Shown in pieces: positions 1-11,300 of a stretch of 64,000 nt of DNA. The notes beneath the pieces are model-generated. The model did no database searches, was not told the DNA's origin, and saw nothing but the letters and a program-made list of their open reading frames with translations. The position numbers and the translations under genes are program-made. The DNA is from Pomacea canaliculata (taxonomy: Eukaryota; Mollusca; Gastropoda; Architaenioglossa; Ampullariidae): assembly GCF_003073045.1 (NCBI RefSeq), contig NC_037592.1, positions 2,205,371-2,269,370 of the forward strand, read 5' to 3'. Each line of letters begins with the position of its first letter. Position 1 is the stretch's first letter.

Positions 1-64
1 CTTCACACAAAGACAAGTGCACGAAGGTCAGAAGCAGCAGAAGACAAGCCGCATGTCCATCCAT
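1..64 (-). CDS. First coding exon of a third ADAMTS-like metalloprotease copy (partial)
   Basis: Read on the minus strand, an ATG at 64-62 opens 21 codons plus one base, ending exactly at the window edge. The reading is a short N-terminus followed by a leucine-rich signal-peptide core (CLLLLLTFVH) and a Cys-Glu end. The first exons of the two complete copies to the right (12,393-12,456 and 25,910-25,973) are also 64 nt, end in phase 1 and have the same Leu-run, small residues and Cys-Glu layout. The donor site and the rest of the gene lie outside the window to the left. The call rests on similarity of one short exon, so the gene's integrity cannot be judged. Confidence 0.7.
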   Translation of the reverse strand, partial: MDGHAACLLLLLTFVHLSLCE

Positions 65-284
65 TGTTCTTTGTTTAACTGTCAGTGCTTCAATGCAATT
101 CACTCAATGTAAGTCATCTAATGGAGGTCTTCGTCGGTCACCTCAGCTCATGTTGGCTGATGTCTGGCGTCTCCAGCCACAGCCAGGATTGTTATGTGTG
201 TTACTACGATCTCAATCGCGACTTTGGTTTATAAGGAAACTTCTTTCCACATCGGTTGTGGTGTTGTGTAATCAGGAAGTTGCC

Positions 285-337
<53 letters not shown>

Positions 338-382
338 TGTGTGTGTGTGTGTGTGCGTGTGCGTGTGTGTGTGAGTGTGTGA

Positions 383-418
<36 letters not shown>

Positions 419-419
419 C
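285..419. repeat. (GT)n microsatellite with GA tail
   Basis: An almost uninterrupted GT run of about 120 bases, broken by a few G and C substitutions, ends in a short GA run. ORFs predicted across it on both strands are low-complexity Cys-Val or His-Thr and are not genes. It lies upstream of the third protease copy. Confidence 0.95.
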
Positions 420-1078
420 AGTGTGGGCGCACCCATGTCATGTTATCAACAGTTTCTCAGAACTCCCCTCCCCAGAAATAAACCCTCCTTGAGATCGAAG
501 CCAGCTTAAGTTGGTATTCAACCTAAATTCAATGTTAGCATCTATATTTCTGCTTACTCCCTTACCCATTATTTTTCGTATGTTTGCCCACGAGGTAAGA
601 AACCAATTTTCCATTGGTGACAACGGTTTTGAGAAGTTGACGAGATACGCCAACGTTCTCCCCCATGATGCTTTGCGTCGTTCTTTAAAGTTGGGCTTCC
701 GCTCTGTCATTACCACGTGTTCTGGGACAAACGACAGCCACCCGGGTTTTGAGCCTGGTGAGCCAGGACTTGGCAATACACCAACATTGTAATCAGCAAC
801 CTTAATACACGTTATTACAACTGGAATTATCAAGTATGCCGGCACCAGACGACCGCCGGCAGATCCTCTTTAAAGGGTTTAAAGTTAGCAGATCTCATAA
901 CTACAAAGTCAGGTAATTAATCATACTGTAAGCAAAACTGACTGAAGTCAGGGGTGGCGAAGTACACTTTTATTACCTGATAATCGAGCAGCTCTAGCTT
1001 GTCTAAACAAATAATTTGCTTGCTTATTCATTGTTTTATTTTGAAGTAGAAACAATATTGTAATAAGGGGAAACATAG

Positions 1079-1142
1079 GTGCACATAATGCAAAGTGTAC
1101 GAAGGTTAACAGCAGCAGAAGACATTTCCCAGTTTCTTCCAT
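1079..1142 (-). pseudogene. Orphan signal-peptide first exon, donor lost
   Basis: An ATG at 1142-1140 opens 64 nt that align with the first exons of the protease copies: a Glu-rich start, the core KCLLLLLTFVHFALC, and the same length. Where the other copies have a GT donor, this one reads CT (in CCTATG), and the frame runs on to a stop at 948. No second-exon homologue follows before the exon-1 copy at 1-64. It is best read as a duplicated promoter/first-exon fragment that has lost splicing. An alternative first exon using another donor cannot be excluded. A further in-frame ATG lies at 1160. Confidence 0.55.
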
Positions 1143-2352
1143 TGCTGTTTGTCCAGACATAAGTCAGATGATAACGAATTCGATGTGAGTCAACCCTCTG
1201 CTCAGGTCAATCGCTGTCTGTAATCCTAAATAATAGCGAACGCAAGTTACTAGGGCATTGCTTTTATCTCTACGTTGGTGTGAACTTCTCATTCGGGGTA
1301 CTTTATGGCTCATGAAGACGAGGTCTCCATCCACCCGTAAGAGAATCCTGCGTCATGCAGTCCAACCAGGAAGAGCCGACTGTTGCTGTGCACGTGTCCG
1401 TATGTGCAGATAAAGAATAGATAAAGAACATTATATTTGACATTGCTAGGTAGGTTATGTAAGCCTGTACTTAGTGCGGCTGACAAACCTGAACTCAGCG
1501 GGGGGAAACCCGTGTTTGTCCAACTGTTTCCTGTGGGGGGGGGGGCTGCACCCTACGTGGGTGTGGGACTTAAAGTTCACTGTCTCTATGGCAACTGGGT
1601 TATTAAATGTTTGCCATTAGCTTTAAAGTTTTGTTTGAATTATGGCACCTTCACCTTCACCTTCCCCATTGCCCGAGAAATTCATCAAAGCAGCCTGTCA
1701 CGTGATTACTGTTCTGTTTGAGACGAGCGCGAGGTACAAGTGTCTCTCGGCTCAGATCAATTCTGTCAAAAATCTTTCACAGTTTAGAAACATGGAAACG
1801 ATTGCTTCTAAACATATTTATGTCCTGTCCAGATTCTTACATTAGCAGACTTCACACTACACGCACTCTAACCCCACACGTCACACACCCAGTCTCACAG
1901 TTGTGGGCTGAGTAGTCCACTGACCACAACATCATCAAGAAAAGAAGCAGGGTGTCATCAGTGGGAAGACGAATTTGCTTTTACTTCCATATGCACGTAC
2001 AATTATCCCTACATCATTACACTTTTGTCACAGAACTAGTCAGAAAATAACAAAGTGGATCATTAACTGTCTAAAGTAAACAGAAGGAAGTAGGTTGAAC
2101 TCTGACATTTTTTCAGTCACACGATAAGGATAAATAGAAAAACAGAAATACGAAAGTGAGAAAAGGCAACCCCAATTGTAAAGTATTAGGTCTAATTAAC
2201 TAATTAACTAGTACTTTCTGCTTTCATTGAAACATTCATGTTTGTGTGTAAATCGTAACAAAAATAAATAATTGAAACGTGTGGATGCGTTGAGCACAGC
2301 CTCTGGGTGTCGTCAGTTGAGCTGAGAACACCCTGTAATCGTCTAATAGTTG
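1143..2352. other. Spacer between the relic exon and protease copy 1
   Basis: About 1.2 kb lies between the orphan exon and the stop codon of copy 1. I see no coding sequence with family resemblance. The part nearest 2,352 should hold the 3' UTR of copy 1, but I found no AATAAA on the minus strand close to the stop. Short ORFs at 1,437-1,915 match nothing I recognise. Confidence 0.4.
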
Positions 2353-5300
2353 TTATATTTTCAGAAGGCTGATGATCGTCCACATCCAGCCAGCGAGTAC
2401 AGATGTTGCAAGGTTTGGACTGTGGACGGCTGCAGAGGTTGAGTCTACTAAGTTGTAGGCGCACGTGTGGCAACACTCCTCCTCCCAGCGCCCCTCGTCA
2501 CACGTGACCATTCGTGGGATGAGGATCCGACACTGAGCTGGATCTCTGTCCCCAAACTCACAGCCTGTGGGGCAAATGAACATACATAAAGAGCTTCAGT
2601 CGTCAGGAAACTAATCGTCCTAGGACGGTTAACCTTCCATACAAAGTTTTTTTCCTTCTCCTCTTGCACCCTTTGAACTCTGCCTGAAATCCACCCGGGT
2701 AACCTGGCGGTCCCAAGCCCCGATAAAGGAGGGTTGGGCGTGGGACTAGCAACCACACCCTGTAAAAAAACAAAAAGCTACAGACACCGCAAACACACCC
2801 TTTCTCCTGTTACACCCTTTTGCAGGTGAATGTTTAACTTTTCATCAGGAAGTAATTGTTTACTTGTGACTAACCGTCAGAATTTATTTTAATTTTAATT
2901 TAATAATTTTTCACACTCGTTAGTGTCTCCAGGCTGGTTGTTCTCGAGATACATTCATTCACAAGGACATAGAACATGCACAATAGTTCACACTGTGAAA
3001 ACCTGCGATGGACACCACTAGTAGCTGTTATTATGTACTATGGGATGTCTGATGTGCTAGACATGAAGTGCAGCTGACCTTTGACTCCGGTGTTGTGCGC
3101 GTTGCACGAGGCGCAGCAAGAGCGGATCACGTGACTGTCGTAGCAGCTGTCAGGTGACGTAGCGACCAGGTCAGCGCACGTCTGTCCTCGAACTCTGTCC
3201 CACGTGTCCACGCACAGACCTGAGAAACAGTTTCCCCCCAACAGACTCATCAGGTAGACATGTGGATACAGAGAGAACGTCATCTCAAATCTCATTGGTT
3301 GTTTAAAGCACGTGATAAGTGAGTGGATTACAGCACCTTGGAGACGTTATCAGAGATTTCACTGTTACAAAGTCAATTAAAGGGTGACACTATATGTCAA
3401 CGATCCAGGTTCTATCTATGTTGAAGGATCAAATTTTTAAACCCCGGCAAATATTTTTTCCGTTTGTTTTTGTGGGCACAATGTGTGTGTGGAGCGCATG
3501 CGCGAGTAGGATACAAGGTACTTCAACACGGGTACCTGGTAGATTCCATCCGTTACAGAAGTACAGACGAACAAACAACTAATGGAAGTGAGGGGTGGAG
3601 TTCAGGGCTATCAATAAGCGATGGGATGGGCATGCCGTGTCAGTCAGAATGACAAACACACCAGATAGCATGTACAGAGAGAGATGATGGCGGACAGGCT
3701 GAGGACAGAATTGTATTTATTAGCCAATCAGCTTACGGTTCACCGTAGTGCTTCGGACAGAGGGAGCTCTCTCAGTGGTGGAGGTAGCGGTGGTGGTGGT
3801 TGTGGGTGGCGTGGTGGTGGTCGTGGGGGTGGTCATTGTTGTCGTGGTGGTGGTGGTGGTGGTTGTGGGTGGCGTGGTGGTGGTTGTTGGTGGCGTAGTG
3901 GTGGTGGTCGTCGTCGTGGGGTGGTCATTGTTGTCGTGGTGGTGGTAGTTGGGAGTGGCGTGGTGGTGATGCTGGTTGTCGTGATGGTTGTAGTTGAGAG
4001 TGAGGAGGTCGCAGCAGTGGTGGTCGCCCTTCTCGTGGTGGTGGTGGTCGTCGTCGCGGGTATGGTGGTGGTGGCGGCAATGGTGGGTGACGTGGTGGTG
4101 GTCGTGGTGATGGTTGAGTTGGTCGTGATGGGTGTGCCGTAACTGCAGGTCCCGCAACAAAGGTACAGGTGGTAGGAGTCAGCATAGCGACACTGGGACT
4201 TGAGACAGCCAGACACTCGGTCTCCGTACTCGCAGTCTTGTCAGAAAGAAATCATCTTCATGAGCAACAACAACATCAGCATCGTCATCAGCAGCAAAAC
4301 TGTTGTCATTGTCATCGCTTTCCATTATTATTTTTCATTAATATTTCTAGGCTTCAGTCTTCAGTCTGCCTTGTTTTTTTTTTCCTGTCATTTCTGCATT
4401 TCTTTCTTTTGTCATCTTTCTACTTAATGTTTCTATCGTTCTTTTAATTCATTCATGGAAAAGCACTCCTGGACTCGTGTGAGTAACACAGTGCAGTGGG
4501 CAAGGTCTTATGTAGGACAGAAACAGACGAAACGGTTAAACTTTAACTTTTGGTCTCATTCTGGACACCAGGCTCGTGGCACGACACTCGACTACAAAGG
4601 TGAGAGTCAAGGTTCACTTACTTTGCACAGGTCTGTAGTACTTGGCACAAGAGGCGCAGCACCGACCAAAGGTGATGGTGCTGTAACACCTGGAGGGGTC
4701 GCTAGCAATCAACTCCGCACACGTGTAGTTAGTAAACCAAACTCGACCCGGCAGATCGCCGAACGGACAGTTCTCTGTCATCACAAACATGGATGTTCAA
4801 CTGCGATTGTTTGTTTGTTTTTTTAACATTCAAGACTGCGCAACGCCCCGAGTGTCACCGACGGCGCTGAATAATTAATTCACAAAGAGGTTTCAGCTAT
4901 CACTTATTTCTTAGATCGCAATTGTTTTATAAATCCACTAAATGGTTTATTTTCAAACTTGATCTTTTATTTATTTCTTCGCTCATCTATTTAATTTCAT
5001 TCTACCTTTATTCAGTTTAAGATGTCGACCTACCGTCCATGGCCGGCGCCCGACTGTCATACACACAGTCTCCATGAACACACCACTGCAAGGTAAAATA
5101 AACATTAAATATTTATGTCATTGATTGCAAGACTTCACACATGGCAATGGTTTGTTGATTCTTGCTGAGACTTTGCACATACAAGAAGTGCAAACTCGCA
5201 AACACTGGTATTGATGTCCCCGAACAACAACTTGATGCGATAAATATTCCACATTCAATCTCATTAGTCGTTTTCGCTGAAATTTTATTTTAAGAGCAAA

Positions 5301-8300
5301 GGTGGACTTTGGCTTTCTTGTGTTAGCATCCTCGGTACCTCCTGTTCCACCCTTAAATCCGTATTTTAAAGGAATGTAGACTGCATCATCTGAATTTCTT
5401 GAAATGGTTAGCTACACATAAAACAACTAAATGTAAATGCTTATTTATGTTTCTGGTTAAGCAACTTACTGTACAGTTTGTGATTTCATCCTGACTTTAA
5501 TTACCTGTCATCCCAACAAATTGATGTCGACATCTCGCAGGGACTGTTCTTACCTTCTTGTTTCCACAGGAAGTGCCTCTGGCAGCAACATTCTTGTGAC
5601 ATGTGTCATCGAGCCTGTCACAGTACAGCTTCATGCAGATGTCAGATGGACTGGCGATAAAATCTGATCCCTGGCGGGAAAATGTTTGTAGTAGTCTCAG
5701 GGGTGTATTTGATGTCAGAAATCGGATATTCATGCGAGTTTATGAGACACGTATGCATGATAATAAAACAATAAGTTAATAATAATCATCTCTTACCTTT
5801 CATATTGCCTACATCTTGTTTTTACCCTTACATCAATCATCAAAATCTTGCTTCTAGAACGTCGGTAGATATTCGAGTTTCCTCCATAATTCATTGGAAA
5901 ATATTAAGTATTCTAGAAAAGTGGTTTACCGATCCACTCACAGACTCTCTAGTACAGACGGCGTGAAAGTGTTTTACTAACTGTAGCTGCATAAACACTC
6001 ATGGCTATCCAATAGAAATAAGCATAGTAAAAACAGAGATTAGGTATTTTTAATGTTGGTAACACTGGCATGCAACCCAACTCATGAAATGATGATGATT
6101 TATGAATAAGGATGATGGATGATTGATGGATAATTGATGGATGAGGAGGAGGAGGAGGAGGAGGAGGAGGAGGAGAAGGGATGGATGATGAGGAGCTCAG
6201 GGTTTACTACACAGATTGAAATATATACCACGATGAGACCTACCCGACACAGTTTTGACTGTGGCCCAAACATCTGTCTGCACTGGGCATCGTAGTCATA
6301 CACCTGTCCGGGCTGCTGGCCGGACACGTCCGGGATGCTAGCGTTGAGCTCTATGCTGTAGTACAGACACTGATGGCCTCGTCTGCACACGCATATGATG
6401 TCTTTGACAACATGTTGTCTTTATATCAGCTGTCTTTATATCTTGTATGTTTGTCAGTTCAATTTTGTAATCTATTTTTCACCCACTTCCCATCGTCCTA
6501 GAACATTTTCTCCAGTTGACCATTTCCCGGTGACAATGCAATACTAAATCATATCCAGAAATCCAAAAGTAGTAAAACAATCTTTTTTACTTAAAATTTT
6601 TATGAGAACGTAGACCTAACTAGGGGAGATAAGTAATTGCTGCTCTAGGACTAGTAAACTGTAGGTTATCTCCCCTAATTCGGCATCTAAGACGAGAACA
6701 CAGACCAACAAAAGGAAAAAAAAATAGATTAAAAAAAAATCCAACAAGCAATAGCTCGTTCCCTTGTATGATTGCATTAAGAAAAATCCGTAAAACAAAA
6801 GACAGACCCCCTTAGAGACGATGTAAAATAACCCTGGAATGCAGAACCATGAGTGTGTGTGTGTGTTTGCTGTTCGAGTTCCCGTGTGTGTCACACTGTC
6901 CGAGTGCTGGTCAGCTTCCTAAATAATTAAGTGCAAGTATTGTGCAGATAGTTTCTTTCAATGTGTCTTTGTACCCGTTCGCTCGCTCGTTTGTTCGTTC
7001 GTTCGACTATCATCGCTCAAGCAAGTCTTGAACTTCTGATACTACTTCTTGCTTGCTCGTATTGCATTTGACCTTTAGGTCATCTAATGAACAGGTTTTC
7101 AGGACTAGACTATTTGTATAATGCATGTTACACGACAGCTGGTTCGTGCAGACCCTCACGCTGTTGTAGTCGTGCTGCTAATGTAGTTGTGAAAGTAGTT
7201 GACGCTGCAGGACGAGAACCGCCAGAGATTGTGTCGCTCGCTCGCTCCGGGCGGGTAAAAACTAGCCGCCATGATGTTATTGTCATTTGGGCTGCAAACA
7301 TTTGTGATCCCATCATGCTTTGCACTTAGGCTGCACAAGAAAGAAACAAATATATTTTTTATGTAAAATATCATGTGATGAGAGAATAAAATGACCTGTC
7401 TAGAAAAACATCAGCTCGCTTACCTGTGCCCCATCTCATGCGCGACAACGAAAACGCTTTCAAAACTCGACAGATCCTCAATTATGGAGGAGGAGGATCC
7501 GTCGGCATCACACATTGTCCCCACGTAAGCGACACCTGCAAGGACATCAGACTGGTTTCTTATTTAGAGAGGCTATAAGGACGCCTACATATGTTTAATA
7601 ATCGTGAGACAGTAGGCGACAGGTAGTGAACTGGATGTAGTCAACGTGGTTTTTATATAGAAATCGTGTCAATGTTTTATGTTATTTTATCATGTTACTG
7701 TTGTCATAGAAAATAATTTACTGAAAAGAGATTAATCAATATATTTTGTACTTGTAGATTATTTGCATTTCGCTTCCGTAATTTGGGACCACGACAGCTT
7801 CAAATCCATTAAAGAAAGCAATAATTAATGATAAACTTTCTTTTCGTGTTTAATAATGAAAAATGTCATGAAAACGGTCTACATATAGACACACTAGCAC
7901 ACCAAAGTTTACATAAATTAATAAATCAATATCTTTACATACCCAAGACGCCGTCGTTTATTACAGAGTTTTGGTCTTCGCTGAACAGTTCGTACCTACA
8001 GACACAACAACATGTTTACAGAGAGGATAGACAGAGAGGCTGCACTCCTTCTTTGTCCTTACTCGTTAAGAAAAGCTGCGTCCCTTGGAAACGTGATGCT
8101 ACCAGAGTGCAGCCTGTCTATTGTGTTGATCACGCACTCACAGACATGCACGTGTTAGCACGCACTCACAGACATGCACGTGACTAGCACGCACTCACAG
8201 ACATGCACGTGTCTAGCACGCACTCACAGACATGCACGTTACTAGCACGCACTCACAGACATGCACGTGTTAGCACGCACTCACAGACATGCACGTGTCT

Positions 8301-11300
8301 AGCACGCACTCACAGACATGCACGTGACTAGCACGCACTCACAGACATGCACATGACTAGCACGCACTCACAGACATGCACCCTGTGGCGCCCTGTATAC
8401 CCTGAGAACAGTGTGAGGTGGTCGTAGGTCGGGAGGAGATCCGAGGTGGCCGCCCACTTGAAGAAGCTGTCCAGGGCTTTGTGGGAGTCCACCCTGTCAC
8501 GTGGGGAAGCCTTCACGCGCCATGTTTCTGTCCAGGGGGAGTTTGTCCGCTGCTGGAATACCGAGGTTTACTTGTTAGCTTGAGATGTTTAGAAATCGCT
8601 GTAACTTTGTTGTATTGAAAACCGAGTTCCCCACAAAGCTTCCCCCTTTCCCCGTCTATCTGACTCTGTGTTGCACAGACTACAAGACTGAGTTTGGTTA
8701 GGAGGAGGAGAGGAGGAGTGGATATGAAGGTTTAGTCTGTGGTGCGTTGGTGTGAAGGTAACGCATCCAAACATTGTCGGTGTATCAAATTATTTAAACT
8801 AGCTTTGTAGGTGGGAGAAAAAATGTTTGAGACATACCTACAGATAGCACTAGAAACAAGCGAGGTCACACATTGTTGTTCTACATCTTCGGTTACTGGT
8901 TCTGTGTTACTTCAGCTGTTAGGATTTCATGAGATTCGCTAAGTCACTCCTGAGCATACCCATAGATTGTTATTAAATAATTAGTCTAAGGCATGTCCTG
9001 ACAACAAGGCCTAATCTGTAAAAAAAGGATCACTAGCAATGCACTGACCCAGACAATTGCCAGTAAATCCTGGTAAATTAGGATTTAGCCCGACAAACGC
9101 AATACATAATAGTGAACATATAATGACTATTTTGAGTGGTGTTGTATGTGGTGTTAGAGTTGGTTTACTGGGATGCAACTCGCGGTGTTGTGTCTGTTTG
9201 AACAACAACAAACAAGAGGTGAAGACAGTGTCCTGACTAGAAATGTTGATTACCGTTGATATGAAGATGGCGGACAGTTTGATGTGCAGGGTGTAGGACA
9301 ACAAAGAGCTGTTGATGCCCTCATACAGCATATTCACCTGCAACACACATACACCCAGTTGGTCAAGCTAGTTTTTCTACAATCACCTCCCTCATCACAC
9401 ATCTTTCGAATAAAATAATAGTATAGCTTTATGTAGTTTTAGATCTTCCTCTCCAGGTAACCCACTGTTGGAGTGTGAATGAGATATTTAAATGTGTTTA
9501 TAATTGTCTTCACCAAGACAAGTATTAATAGTGGACTTGTTCTCACCCCGGAGAACATGAAGGCGTAGTACTCAGGCAACTTGTCCAAGACATCCTGTGT
9601 TTTCTCTTCTTCCGTGATTCCGGAACTGTTACCGTACCAGCTGGAAACAAACCAAAAAATGTGATCAGACTGAAATTTCTTTTCTCTTGTCTTCCCCTCC
9701 CTCCTCTTACTCCCTATGTTGGCAGCACTGAGAATGTCATCGCCTTTACTCGTGTCTTTTTGCAATGTCGACCTCTTTGTTTGTTGGCGAAACTGTCAAC
9801 TGTTTGTATTTTAAGCCACTAACCCGTACACAAGAGTTTATTCATGCACAACGGTTTTTTTTAGAGGGGACGAGTGGGATGGAGGCTTGTCCTCACTTTG
9901 TTTTGACAGTGACACTCACTTTAAGAAGACTCCGTAGTCTGTGACAGCAGCAACATCGATGTACAAATGTGTCCCTGACTGTTGTTCGCTCGCTGATGGA
10001 GGTGCTGCTGCCAGTTGAACTTTTTCTGGTGATTCATGGGGCTCAGCATTTTCGTAATAAATCTTTTTCTTTTTCCTCCTCTTCTCCTCCTCCTCTGTGA
10101 TTGCTGCTCAGTACCACCAGGTAATGTTAGACACGGTACACAGTAACTTAAGGAAGAGTGTACATAGATATTTAGAATACATAGGGTACATAGCCTTTTA
10201 GAAGAGCTGAAGTATTACTTTTCTAGAACTCGAGGCTATTTCCTACTTAAATACACTGCTACTTACAGCGAGAAGTACAAAGTTTTGGAAAAAAAAAAAA
10301 AACACCCAAAGAAATATTTCTTAAGGGAAGTGATGCTTATTCCTGTCAATGTGGTGGTGATATTATTGTCCTCCTCTCTGGGCTTTTGCATGGAGAACGT
10401 GTTGGATAATGCGCGTGTGTGGTAGCAGTCTATGTCACATTCTAACAGTGAAGGGATCAAAGGTGTAGCACGAACATGTTCAAAAAAAGTTTTGTCGTTT
10501 TTCTCAGCGCCTTTAGAGCACAAAGTCCAGTCAAGAAGACTTTGGAGCCTTACGCGGGGAGATGGCGTCTCCTCTCAGTGACCTCGGAGGGCGGTCGTCC
10601 CGAAGGCGCACGATGAACTCGTGGTTGTCTCCAGCCTCGTTCCCGGGCACCTCCCCACTGCTGACGTCACGTCGCTCAACGTCGTGGGCCGGAAATCCTG
10701 TCTTCCCGTCGGCCATCGGTCTTGTCGAGTTCCGATCACGACGCTTGGCGCTTTTAAGGTTGTAAACCTTGTTCCCCAGTTGCAGCATACCGTCCTGATT
10801 GTTTTGTCAATTAGCATACAGTTAGGTATGTAGATGCATCAAGTCACTTGTTATGTGTATACATTATCTATACATATTTACCAAACCAACTGCATCCTTG
10901 TTGTACTTAGTGTACTTAAAGAATTTTCAGGACATCAATGAACATGAAAATACTAGGAACACTTCACTATTTCTCTTTCCTCTGCTTTCAAACCTGACTT
11001 CTAGTTCAGCGTACATGTAAGACGATACAACAAGCAAGTGTTGTCTTAGATTAAATATACAGGTGAGTAGGAATATTGGCTGAGTGTAAGATTTGGGGTA
11101 AACACAGGAAAGTCAGAATACAGATAACGGAAGACTTTGATATAACCGACCAGGGTCAGGTGACCGTGTCCACTCTCCACGTCACGGCGCCCGCTGAATA
11201 CAGCCCCGTGTGTGACGTCACGATATACAGCAAAACTCTGCACACAAACCGGTGACGTCAGCTCCTCACAACGTGCAGGAGACTAACGATGGGAATGTTT

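Noticed and set aside
93..492. ORFs of 70-93 codons on both strands across the GT tract
   Set aside because: Pure low-complexity Cys/Val or His/Thr reading of a microsatellite.
3684..4185. Overlapping ORFs rich in Gly, Val, His, Pro or Arg
   Set aside because: Alternative frames of the ACC/GGT repeat; only the Thr frame continues from the cysteine module and joins its splice sites.
8131..8382. CRISPR-like array of 29-bp repeats
   Set aside because: Units are contiguous with no unique spacers and lie in a eukaryotic intron; it is a minisatellite.
8131..8382. Cluster of ACGTG sites read as hypoxia-response elements, given VHL in the same window
   Set aside because: The motif recurs only because it is part of the tandem unit, and VHL is 21 kb away; nothing links them.
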